64,000 nt of DNA from Dorea longicatena (GTDB taxonomy: Bacteria; Bacillota; Clostridia; Lachnospirales; Lachnospiraceae). The translations under genes and the position numbers were made by a program. The notes under the pieces were generated by a model, which made no database searches, had not been told where the DNA came from, and saw only the letters and a program-made list of their open reading frames with translations. The stretch lies in NCBI RefSeq assembly GCF_025150085.1, contig NZ_CP102280.1, forward strand, positions 1,189,001 to 1,253,000. Reading direction: 5' to 3'. Below are positions 18,045 through 25,303 of the stretch, piece after piece (the first letter of the stretch is position 1; every line of letters begins with the position of its first letter).

Positions 18045-18374
18045 ATGCAGATTACATTGACAAAAGAACAGGTAAAAGAAGCATTTGGAGAACTTCGTTT
18101 CATGGGTGCGGATAACTGTTACCGCTATGATAAAGACAGTAAGAAGAAAACAGAGGAAGTGGAAGCCTTAAAACTTCATCTTGGAAGTATGAAGCTTGGG
18201 AACAGCGTGGATATTCGCTTGGAAGCAACGGAACTTCCGAAGATTGAGCCTTATGCTGTGGTGGAACTGGGAGAACCAGTTTATGCCCCTTATGTGCAGA
18301 GAGGAAACTTTCCTGTATTAGTGGAGAAGATTACCTGTAAGGGTATCCGCCCTGTTCCAAATAAAAATATGTAG
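18045..18374 (+). CDS. DUF961 (YdcP-like) mobile-element protein
   Basis: This 109-residue protein belongs to the DUF961 group found beside the transfer genes of Tn916 and ICEBs1 (YdcP). The blocks LRFMGADNCYRYDKDSKKK and PYAVVELGEPVYAPYVQRG are characteristic. Its biochemical role is not firmly known; relatives are linked to element replication and transfer. ATG 18045 follows GGGGAGAAAGGAACGTGT. It is the first gene behind the promoter at 17914-17942 and precedes the relaxase by 95 bases that hold a perfect hairpin (GCAATGGC / GCCATTGC, 18430-18448). Confidence 0.8.
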   Translation: MQITLTKEQVKEAFGELRFMGADNCYRYDKDSKKKTEEVEALKLHLGSMKLGNSVDIRLEATELPKIEPYAVVELGEPVYAPYVQRGNFPVLVEKITCKGIRPVPNKNM

Positions 18375-18469
18375 GCGGTCAAAGTTCCTGTCCTCGTTCT
18401 GACGTACCAAACGGCAGGTTGAGGGCAGGGCAATGGCAACGCCATTGCAGATAAGGAGGTTTGATAAAT

Positions 18470-19543
18470 TTGGAAGAAAGAAGCGGAAGTTTTCTTCCAG
18501 AACTCCCCTACACTAACAGGGGAGTAATACGGCAGAAAGAAGAATTAAGTGCCTTGATAGATTGGTGTCAGATAACCATTAAGGAAGTTCCGTTAGAAGC
18601 AGTCATAGAAGATGTGTTGAGAATACCTTTGGAACTTATGACGGTAACAGGCTATGAAAAAGGGATTGCAGGACATGAGGTTGTGGCAATCTTCGATAAT
18701 ATCAAGGTGCTAAAGCCGACAGGAAATGCACAGTATCAAGGCTTTCAGATCTTAATGAGTGGGAAAGGCTGTCGTAACTATGAGAATTTTTTACAACTCA
18801 ATGAGGAAACATGGTTTGATTTCTTAAACAGAGTTTGTCAGTATCACATCAATTTTCCTCGGATTGATTTAGCGATAGATGATAGAAAACCGTATTTGAG
18901 TATTCCCGATTTGATTATACGGACAAAAGAGGGATTGCTTTCCACAAAACTAAGGGATATAGATTTTCACGATTCGGGAGAACTGAAAGAGGAAGTGTTT
19001 CAGAGTAAAGGTGGCAGTCTTTATCTCGGCAGTTCAGCCAGTAATTTGAGATTGGTATTTTATGAAAAGGGATATGAACAGAATAAAAAGTATGGAACAG
19101 AATTAGATGAAAATTGGAATAGATATGAGTTGAGATTTCGGCAGGAAATGGCAGTTAGCGTAGTACAGGAATTATTGAGATATAGAGATGTGGCAGGACT
19201 GGCAATGGAAGTATTGAACAGCAAAATACGATTTTTAGAAAAGCCGACAGACAGCATGACAACACGAAAAAGGCTTTACCCAACCTATCAAGCGTGGGCG
19301 GAACTGATGAAAGATATAGGTAAGGTTAAACTTACCATGCAACCACAGAAGAAAAGTTTACAAAAGGTGTGGGAATGGTTAGAAAAGTATGTTGCTCCGT
19401 CTTTGAAACTGTTTGCAGAGGTTGGAAAGATAGAGAAAAGGGATTATATCGGTAATCTTGTAGCAAATGGAGAAATGAATATCACACAGAAACAGTTGTA
19501 TGATGATTACATAAAAGCAAGAAGATTAGAGGAAAGGGGATAA
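18470..19543 (+). CDS. MobT-family relaxase / replication initiation factor (Tn916 Orf20, NicK type)
   Basis: This Rep_trans-domain protein of 357 residues nicks oriT and starts rolling-circle replication and mobilization of the element. Visible parts are an N-terminal DWCQITIKEVP segment, a GRNYE-like GCRNYENFL, the metal/active-site region FPRIDLAIDDRKP, and a Tyr-containing YLGSSASNLRLVFYEKGYEQ. TTG 18470 is preferred to TTG 18461 because AAGGAGG (18453-18459) would touch the latter. An oriT-like inverted repeat lies inside the reading frame at residues 11-19. No coupling protein is encoded near by, so transfer needs a helper. Confidence 0.85.
   Translation: MEERSGSFLPELPYTNRGVIRQKEELSALIDWCQITIKEVPLEAVIEDVLRIPLELMTVTGYEKGIAGHEVVAIFDNIKVLKPTGNAQYQGFQILMSGKGCRNYENFLQLNEETWFDFLNRVCQYHINFPRIDLAIDDRKPYLSIPDLIIRTKEGLLSTKLRDIDFHDSGELKEEVFQSKGGSLYLGSSASNLRLVFYEKGYEQNKKYGTELDENWNRYELRFRQEMAVSVVQELLRYRDVAGLAMEVLNSKIRFLEKPTDSMTTRKRLYPTYQAWAELMKDIGKVKLTMQPQKKSLQKVWEWLEKYVAPSLKLFAEVGKIEKRDYIGNLVANGEMNITQKQLYDDYIKARRLEERG
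18502..18525 (+). other. Origin of transfer (oriT), ICEBs1/Tn916 type
   Basis: ACTCCCC (18502-18508) and GGGGAGT (18519-18525) flank the loop TACACTAACA. The ICEBs1 oriT has the same plan, C-rich arm, loop ending CGCTAACA, G-rich arm, and also lies in the 5' part of its relaxase gene. Here it encodes residues about 11-19 of the relaxase. Confidence 0.8.
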
Positions 19544-19547
19544 TCGT

Positions 19548-19727
19548 ATAGAAAAAGCATTATTAAATTTAAAGGAAGTAAGTGAGTATCTTGGACTTGG
19601 AGAAACAAAGACAAGAGAACTCTTGAAAAGTAGAAACTGTCCGTTTTCCATGAAGATTGGGTATCGGTGGTATGCGAACAGAAGATTATTAGACACATGG
19701 CTAGAGCAACAAGCAAAAAGTTATTGA
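19548..19727 (+). CDS. xis: Tn916-type excisionase with an ATA start
   Basis: A 59-codon frame encodes a winged-helix excisionase: LLNLKEVSEYLGLGETKTRE, LLKSRNCPFSMKIGYRWYAN, then RRLLDTWLEQQ. It has the helix-turn-helix and the KIG-R-WYA wing of the Tn916 Xis family. No ATG, GTG or TTG exists between the in-frame stop at 19527 and Leu in RELLK. The only sensible start is ATA 19548, eight bases after AGGAAAGGGG and four after the relaxase stop. It is probably a mutated ATG, so Xis output may be very low. The integrase follows after 105 bases. Confidence 0.72.
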   Translation: MEKALLNLKEVSEYLGLGETKTRELLKSRNCPFSMKIGYRWYANRRLLDTWLEQQAKSY

Positions 19728-19832
19728 AGTTCTGATTGAAAAGGAGGCGAACTTATAGTAGTATATGGTTAAAATCACAGAAGTTCCCTTTTTATTTATC
19801 AAAATATTTGATTGATAGAAAGGGTAGAGATT

Positions 19833-21071
19833 ATGGGTAAAGATTTAAAAGGAAAAGAATTAGGAACAGGTTTACGTCAAAGAAAGGACGGTAGATACGA
19901 AGCAAGAGCAAAGATAAACGGAATAGACATTAACTTGTATGATGTTGATTTGAAGAAATTAAAAATATTGTTTGAAAAGGCAAAAGAAGAAGCAAGAAAT
20001 AATATTGATATGAAACGTCAGAAAATAACGCTGAATGAATGGTTTGAGGAATGGTTTGCAAATTATAAAATTCCTAATATCAAGGAAACAAGCGTGTTTC
20101 CTATGCGTAGCAAATATTATAATACATTTGGAAAAGCAATAGGGAATATGAAAGTGACAGATATACGGAACTTGGATATTCAACGTGTCATTAACGATAT
20201 GAATAAGCAGGGGAGAGCGTCTTCCAGTATGCGAGATGCTTTAGGCAGAGTTCGGGAGTGTTTGGAGTCTGCAAAGAATAATCGTATTATAGACATCAAT
20301 CCATGTTTTGAAATCAATGTACCTTGGGAAAATAAAACAGCAGAAAGACGTTTCTTATCAATGGCAGAGCAAACAAGGTTTTTGCAGGAAGTAGAGCATA
20401 ACTGGTATAAAGAGATGTTTTACATTATGTTTCTGACGGGTATGCGAATTGGGGAAGTCGGTGGTCTGAAATGGGAAGATATAGACTGGAATAAGAAATG
20501 TATTAACATTCAAAGGTCTTTATCCTGTCAATATGAAAATGGAGTAAAGACTATGCGACTAACAAAGCCTAAAACACATAATTCATACAGAAGTATTCCG
20601 TTTATGGCAGAAACAGAAGAAATTCTGTTATCTCAAAAAGAAAAACAGAACAGGCAGAAAAAAGCCTATGGAAATCGTTGGCGTTCAAGTGGAGAATTTG
20701 ATAACTTGGTGTTTACCACTTCTTTAGGAAGTCCAGTTATTCGGAATGTAGCAGAAAAAGAAATTAAGAAAGTAGTAAAAGCAATCAATTTTCAAGAAGC
20801 AATAGAAGCGGTAAAGGAAAACAGAGAGCCGATAGAATTTAAAGACCTTTATCCTCATGCAATCCGACATACATTTTGTAGCAGGTGCTTTGAAAAAGGA
20901 ATGGACGCTAAAGTAGTGCAAATGCTAATGGGACATCAGCATTACAGTACAACGATTGACATATATACTCATGTGACAGAAACAAAATTTGAAGAAGAAA
21001 TAGCAAAGTTTGGTAGCGTGAGTGAAAAACAGAAAGTTCAGAAAAATAAAAACTCTACCCAGTGTGCATAA
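19833..21071 (+). CDS. int: Tn916-type tyrosine integrase
   Basis: This 412-residue tyrosine recombinase inserts and excises the element. It has an AP2-like arm-binding domain (about residues 10-55, GTGLRQRKDGRYEARAKING), a SAM-like core-binding domain (about 70-170), and a catalytic domain. The latter has Arg in FLTGMRIGEVGGLKWEDID (about 203), His-x-x-Arg in HAIRHTF (about 342), His in LMGHQHYSTT, and the nucleophile Tyr in DIYTHV (about 378). All catalytic residues are intact. ATG 19833 follows AAAGGGTAGAGATT; the upstream TTG 19812 lacks a binding site. Its arm sites are probably the TACCCAA heptamers at both ends. Confidence 0.95.
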   Translation: MGKDLKGKELGTGLRQRKDGRYEARAKINGIDINLYDVDLKKLKILFEKAKEEARNNIDMKRQKITLNEWFEEWFANYKIPNIKETSVFPMRSKYYNTFGKAIGNMKVTDIRNLDIQRVINDMNKQGRASSSMRDALGRVRECLESAKNNRIIDINPCFEINVPWENKTAERRFLSMAEQTRFLQEVEHNWYKEMFYIMFLTGMRIGEVGGLKWEDIDWNKKCINIQRSLSCQYENGVKTMRLTKPKTHNSYRSIPFMAETEEILLSQKEKQNRQKKAYGNRWRSSGEFDNLVFTTSLGSPVIRNVAEKEIKKVVKAINFQEAIEAVKENREPIEFKDLYPHAIRHTFCSRCFEKGMDAKVVQMLMGHQHYSTTIDIYTHVTETKFEEEIAKFGSVSEKQKVQKNKNSTQCA

Positions 21072-21151
21072 AAGAGTACCCAACATAGCAAAATAAGAGA
21101 AATTTGCTTTCAACGGGAATGAAAAGTTTCTACCCAAAGGGAAATTGGGTA
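21056..21151. repeat. Right cluster of putative integrase arm-binding sites
   Basis: TACCCAA at 21077-21083 and 21131-21137, TTGGGTA at 21145-21151, and a near match TACCCAG at 21056-21062. In addition GTACCCAACATAGC (21076-21089) is an imperfect inverted copy of GCTATTTTGGGTAC at 15237-15250. Confidence 0.6.
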
Positions 21152-21302
21152 AAATGGAAGAGCAGAATTGAGGAAAGCGTAGAAAGCCTTATAAAATGGG
21201 CATTTGAGAAAACAGTAAATAAAAGTTGGCAAAACAGATGAACGCATAATCTTACAGTTCGCATAAGAATTTGAACCGTAATTTTATCATGTAAATCAAT
21301 GA

Positions 21303-21348
21303 AAAACCTTGAATTTCCTATGAAAATGGGATGATTCAAGGTTTTTTT
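21303..21348 (+). terminator. Strong terminator just outside the element, probably that of tsf
   Basis: AAAACCTTGAAT (from 21303) pairs with ATTCAAGGTTTT, followed by seven T. If the element were removed at the proposed junction, this would stand about 20 bases behind the tsf stop. Confidence 0.8.
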
Positions 21349-21517
21349 GCGTGTTGGGAAATATAAATTTAAAAATTATTTTTTGATAATTATGGAAATA
21401 TTTACCGATTGAAAGCAAGTAAGAAGAAATATATAATAATAAATATTATATTCATAATAGATTAGAATTTGAAAATGATTAGTAAATTAATTTGAATGCT
21501 ATGTAAAGAAGAGTGAT
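21349..21517. other. AT-rich intergenic stretch right of the element
   Basis: The gene-free stretch 21072-21517 holds the integrase arm sites, the right junction and the terminator at 21303-21348. The remaining AT-rich part (21349-21517) shows no clear gene. Confidence 0.4.
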
Positions 21518-21718
21518 ATGAAAGCAATAAATACATATTCTAGAATACAAGAAAATATGGCTACTGAGTTTGAAAATATTTTGTCACAAAGGTCAAAAAA
21601 GTTAAATGTGAAGGTACAAGAGTTTATTGCGATAAAAACTCTTGTCGATTTATTGCGGAATATGGAGACAGAGATAAAATATTTTGAAAATTTTTTTACT
21701 TCTTTTCATTATAAATGA
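21518..21718 (+). CDS. Hypothetical small protein
   Basis: I do not recognise this 66-residue, mostly helical and highly charged protein. It contains SQRSKKLNVKVQEFIAIKTL and ends FFTSFHYK. A modest ribosome binding site (AAGAAGAG) lies before ATG 21518. The surrounding DNA is AT-rich and gene-poor between the mobile element and the CoA-transferase, so it may be a remnant of an older insertion. No membrane segment is evident. Confidence 0.35.
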   Translation: MKAINTYSRIQENMATEFENILSQRSKKLNVKVQEFIAIKTLVDLLRNMETEIKYFENFFTSFHYK

Positions 21719-21725
21719 TGAATTA

Positions 21726-21821
21726 ATGGGAGCGGAATTAAAGAAGAAAGTTGTGAGAAATGGTCTAAAATTATTGCAACTAATATGTGGTAAAGCCTGT
21801 GCTGGTAGCAGCATCGGTTAA
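21726..21821 (+). CDS. Possible 31-residue peptide
   Basis: An ATG frame gives a short basic amphipathic N-terminus (ELKKKVVRNGLKLLQLI) and a Cys-containing tail (CGKACAGSSIG). It looks faintly like a truncated AgrD-type precursor. It lacks a good ribosome binding site, and no AgrB gene is near, so it may be chance. Confidence 0.18.
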   Translation: MGAELKKKVVRNGLKLLQLICGKACAGSSIG

Positions 21822-21912
21822 AAATATAGAAATGCTAGACTTTAGCAGAGTAATAAGATAAAATAGAATTAATTATTTTTTGTCAGTACAAAGGTTAAAG
21901 GAGTTAGAAAAA

Positions 21913-23424
21913 ATGTATGAAATCATGAGTGCAGATGAAGCCATCCGTCTGATCAGGGATGGAGACTGTATCTGTGTCAATTCATTTGTAGGAATAGAGA
22001 ACCCGACAGAACTTCATGAAGCAATCTACCGGAGATATCAGAAGATGCAGTCTCCTACACATCTGACGATTGTATCCAGTGCGGGATTCGGTGTCTGGGA
22101 TGAAGAACATAATGCAGAAGGATATATTAGAGAAGGTGCAGTAGACAAACTGATCTGTGGACATTTCGGAGCCATGATGAGCACAAAGAAACTGGTGCTG
22201 GAGGACCGTTTTGAAGCGTATAATCTTCCCCTTGGATGTATTTCTCATGCAATCCGTGCACAGGCCGGAGGTCTGCCGGGAGCCCTTTCGAAAGTCGGAC
22301 TGGATATATTCGTAGATCCAAGAAGAGAAGGACCTGGTATTAACCGCATATCCATCGATGATTCACTGGTAAAACATGTAGAAGTAGACGGGGACGAATT
22401 CCTGTATTACAAGCTTCCGAAGATTACGATCGCACTGATTAAAGGAACAGCAGCAGACAGAAAGGGAAATATCACATTCGATGATATGTTTATGTCCGGC
22501 GATGCTCTTTCCATCTGTCAGGCGGTAAAAGCAAACAGGGGAAAAGTTATCGTACAGGTAGACCGTCTGGTTGATACACCGTCGCGTCCACGTAACGCCA
22601 TTATTCCGGGATGTCTTGTAGATGCAATCGTTGTGGCAGAGCCGGAAAAGAGAAACGAAGCGTATACGGCGCTTACGGGAAGCTTTGAGATTCCTTACAA
22701 GGACTGGTATACATGGAGTGAAAAGATCGAGAATGTATCGACCAAACCAAAAAAGAACAGTGTGACGGGAAATATCATTGGTAAGAGAGCTGCACAGGAA
22801 CTTCGGGTGGATGATATCGTGAATATCGGAATCGGTATCCCAGAGATGGTATCCCGGTATGCGAGAAAGAGCGGCATGCTGGATATGGTAACCCTTACGG
22901 TAGAGTCAGGTGGTATTGGCGGATTTCCGGTATCGGGAGAAGCATTTGGAGCTATGATTGGTGCAGCGTCAGTCTATGATATGGCAAACCAGTTCGACTT
23001 ATATGATAACGGAGGACTGGACATCTGCTTTATGGGAGCTCTGGAAGTTGACAAATATGGCAACATCAATGCACACAGAGGACCTGGTGCATTTGCCGGA
23101 ATCGGCGGATTTGCAAATATTACGGCAAAGACACCGACGGTTGTGTTCTGTATGACATTTGATGCCAAAGGTCTGGAGGTTACGCAGAAAAAAGGAGTGG
23201 TGACGATTCAGAAAGAAGGAGAAATTGCTAAGTTCGTAGAGAAGGTCAACAGTGTAAGCTTCTCTGCAAAGCGAGCGATAGAAAATGGACAAAAGGTGTT
23301 ATATGTGACAGAACGCTGCGTGTTCAGACTGACACCGAAGGGATTGAAACTGATCGAGGTGTATCCGGGAGTAGATATGCAGAAAGATATTCTGGACAGG
23401 CTGACGTTTGAGGTGGAGATTTAA
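21913..23424 (+). CDS. Acyl-CoA:acetate (propionate) CoA-transferase family protein
   Basis: This 503-residue class I CoA-transferase resembles YdiF / propionate CoA-transferase, in which the alpha and beta domains are fused. It would move CoA between short-chain acyl-CoAs and acetate or a similar acid in fermentation. The catalytic Glu lies in TLTVESGGIGGFPVSGE (about residue 330), followed by the GAFAGIGGFANIT oxyanion region. ATG 21913 follows AAAGGAG at nine bases; the frame opens earlier at 21880. It stands alone, with an IS-interrupted hairpin behind it. The exact acyl pair cannot be told from sequence. Confidence 0.87.
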   Translation: MYEIMSADEAIRLIRDGDCICVNSFVGIENPTELHEAIYRRYQKMQSPTHLTIVSSAGFGVWDEEHNAEGYIREGAVDKLICGHFGAMMSTKKLVLEDRFEAYNLPLGCISHAIRAQAGGLPGALSKVGLDIFVDPRREGPGINRISIDDSLVKHVEVDGDEFLYYKLPKITIALIKGTAADRKGNITFDDMFMSGDALSICQAVKANRGKVIVQVDRLVDTPSRPRNAIIPGCLVDAIVVAEPEKRNEAYTALTGSFEIPYKDWYTWSEKIENVSTKPKKNSVTGNIIGKRAAQELRVDDIVNIGIGIPEMVSRYARKSGMLDMVTLTVESGGIGGFPVSGEAFGAMIGAASVYDMANQFDLYDNGGLDICFMGALEVDKYGNINAHRGPGAFAGIGGFANITAKTPTVVFCMTFDAKGLEVTQKKGVVTIQKEGEIAKFVEKVNSVSFSAKRAIENGQKVLYVTERCVFRLTPKGLKLIEVYPGVDMQKDILDRLTFEVEI

Positions 23425-23688
23425 ATTGGGATTTATTTAATTCAGGAAGGCACGACGACCCGGACCTGCATAAAAAGTAGGAAGCCGTTCCTGTTCAGGT
23501 TCCGTCGGCGGGAAATACTGAAGCGTCAAAATTATGCTAAAAAGAGAGTGTAAAATATTTTGTGTAAATCTCTTAGATTAATGAAAAAATCATAATGATT
23601 TACATTAAGTTAAAAAAAATGAATTAGGCTTGAATGGCATGATTGCTGTTTAAGCCTTATTTACTATTTAGCATGAATAAGCAGACAT

Positions 23689-23723
23689 GTCAAGAACGCC
23701 CGCTGAAAACGGGCGTTTTTGAC
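23689..23723. terminator. Bidirectional terminator inside the IS, after the transposase stop
   Basis: GTCAAGAACGCCCG (23689-23702) pairs with CGGGCGTTTTTGAC (23710-23723), a 14-bp stem with one mismatch. It would end transposase transcripts and block outside read-in. Confidence 0.8.
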
Positions 23724-23747
23724 CCTTACTCATAGTTGCTTTTTATT

Positions 23748-24989
23748 CTATTCGAGATCTTCTGGTTGGATTCTGTCTCCAAAATATATGCAGAGCTGAT
23801 CCAAGGTCTGTCCCCAATCCCATGTTTTTCCAGTCCATTTCTTTGTGATGTCGGTCATGGCAAGATACAGAATCTTAAAAAGCGAATCATCTGTCGGAAA
23901 GATGGTTTTTGATTTCGTCACTTTTCTTAATTGACGATTGAAATTCTCTATGGAATTCGTGGTATAAATTAGTTTCCTAATCTCTCCAGGGTATTTGAAA
24001 TATGTAGAAAGTTGCGGCCAATTATTACGCCAGGACGCTATTGAAGATGGATATTTTCCACCCCAATTTTCTTCCAGCATATCTAACGCTTCTAATGCAA
24101 GCTGCTCTGTATCTGCCTTATAAACCAGTTTCAGGTCTTTCATGAAGGCTCTGATATCTTTGTAGGAAATAAACTTAGTGGAATAACGAATCTGATGTAC
24201 AATACATCTTTGGATTTCCGCTAATGGGAAAACTGCATGAATTGCATCCACAAAACCAGTCAGTCCATCAACAGATACAATCATGATGTCTTCCACACCT
24301 CTATTTTTGATTTCATTCAGTACACCAAGCCAGTATTTTGCACTTTCATTACCGCCAATCCACATACCTAAAACTTCTTTTTGACCAGAAAGTCTGATAC
24401 CTATAGCTACATATACAGCTTTCTTTACCGTTCTATTATCTTCTCGTACATAAAAATGAATGGCATCCATGAAAACGATGGCATATTTCTTCTCCAAAGG
24501 GCGATTCTGCCATTCTTTGGCAATTGGAAGAATGCGATCTGTCATGTGAGAAATCATCTCTGCAGATGCATCCACCCCATAGACATTAGAAAGGTGTGTT
24601 GATATGTCTCTGGTAGTCATTCCCTTTGCATACATGGACAGAACTTGATCTTCAATGTTAGAAATATCTGTTTGATGTTTTTTTACAATCTGTGGTTCAA
24701 ATTCACCTCTGCGATCACGGGGAATATCAAGATCAATATCGCCCATCGAAGATGTAACCGTTTTATGGCTGTAACCGTTCCGGCTATCATCTGTCTCCTT
24801 ATTTTGATAATCATACTTCGAATAGCCAAGTTTCTGATCCATTTCTGCTTCTAGCATTCCTTGCAGGGTATCTCCCAAAAGATCCTTCAACATTTCTTGA
24901 ACATCTTGAGCATCGGTTGGTTGATAGTGTTCCAATAAGCCGTTAATAAACTCTCTTCTTTCTGGTGTCATTTTTCTTCTTCTTGCCAT
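23748..24989 (-). CDS. IS256-family (mutator type) transposase
   Basis: This full-length 413-residue DDE transposase moves the element by cut-out/copy with circular intermediates, as the IS256 family does. Conserved blocks include the N-terminal LEAEMDQKLGYSKYD, GDIDLDIPRDRRGEFEPQ, the first Asp in IVFMDAIHFYVRED, the second in IVSVDGLTGF, the Cys-His pair QRCIVHQIRYSTKF, and the Glu in YTTNSIENFNRQLRKVTK. The gene is unbroken, and AGGAGGATATTTTT precedes its start. The flanking inverted repeats and target duplication are intact, so the copy is probably active. Confidence 0.96.
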   Translation of the reverse strand: MARRRKMTPERREFINGLLEHYQPTDAQDVQEMLKDLLGDTLQGMLEAEMDQKLGYSKYDYQNKETDDSRNGYSHKTVTSSMGDIDLDIPRDRRGEFEPQIVKKHQTDISNIEDQVLSMYAKGMTTRDISTHLSNVYGVDASAEMISHMTDRILPIAKEWQNRPLEKKYAIVFMDAIHFYVREDNRTVKKAVYVAIGIRLSGQKEVLGMWIGGNESAKYWLGVLNEIKNRGVEDIMIVSVDGLTGFVDAIHAVFPLAEIQRCIVHQIRYSTKFISYKDIRAFMKDLKLVYKADTEQLALEALDMLEENWGGKYPSSIASWRNNWPQLSTYFKYPGEIRKLIYTTNSIENFNRQLRKVTKSKTIFPTDDSLFKILYLAMTDITKKWTGKTWDWGQTLDQLCIYFGDRIQPEDLE

Positions 24990-25081
24990 AAAAATATCCT
25001 CCTGAATTAATATTTATTTTAACATCAATCCAAGAGGATACATATCACGTATTTAGTTTACACAGAATTATTTACACACTC

Positions 25082-25303
25082 GCTAAAAACGGGCTTCCGA
25101 AATTTGCAACTCTCCATTCGGCTCAAACAGGCAAATTTCGAAAACCCAACGCATAATTTTGACGCTTAACTATTTTCAACACCTTCTTCACATTTATTAA
25201 CATTCACAGCCAGTCACGACTTGAAGGAAACAATAGATAAGGATTATTGTTTCCTTCAAGGACTGAGAGGCCGCTTCCCCGTTAATAAATTAAATCCCAA
25301 GAA
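25082..25303. other. Gene-free stretch between the IS and thiC
   Basis: It holds the right target duplication, the right half of the interrupted hairpin (to 25166) and a second strong hairpin at 25211-25265 downstream of thiC. No credible reading frame was found. Confidence 0.6.
25211..25265 (-). terminator. Long stem-loop downstream of thiC
   Basis: CTTGAAGGAAACAATA (25220-25235) pairs perfectly with TATTGTTTCCTTCAAG (25245-25260), with an outer CAGTC/GACTG pair. There is no U-run on the thiC strand, so it may protect the mRNA end instead of terminating. Confidence 0.55.

Larger units (their letters stand above)
15126..21289 (+). mobile_element. Tn916/ICEBs1-related integrative mobilizable element behind tsf
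   Basis: The element carries a Tn916-type integrase at its right end, Xis, a MobT relaxase with oriT, a DUF961 protein, an XRE repressor and cargo. It has no FtsK-like coupling ATPase and no VirB4-type secretion genes, so it would need a helper to transfer. Edges are tentative. TAATTTATCA at the tsf stop (15126-15135) resembles TAATTTTATCA at 21279-21289, and integrase-arm-like TACCCAA heptamers cluster at both ends. Tn916 relatives need no long att repeat, so boundaries could be off by tens of bases. Confidence 0.75.
23544..25081 (-). mobile_element. Intact IS256-family insertion sequence
   Basis: The 1538-bp element has one transposase gene. Its terminal inverted repeats begin GAGAGTGTAAA (left) and GAGTGTGTAAA (right, read inward), with 21 of 25 positions identical. 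It is flanked by a perfect 8-base target duplication GCTAAAAA at 23536-23543 and 25082-25089, so insertion is recent enough to be undecayed. Confidence 0.93.
23521..25166. repeat. Long intergenic hairpin (MITE-like) split by the IS
   Basis: AAGCGTCAAAATTATGC (23521-23537) is the exact reverse complement of GCATAATTTTGACGCTT (25150-25166). An inner pair CGAAATTTGC / GCAAATTTCG lies in the right flank. Joined across the IS at its 8-base duplication, these give an imperfect palindrome of about 100 bases with arms near 40 bases. It fills most of the gene-free stretches 23425-23543 and 25090-25166. Confidence 0.75.
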
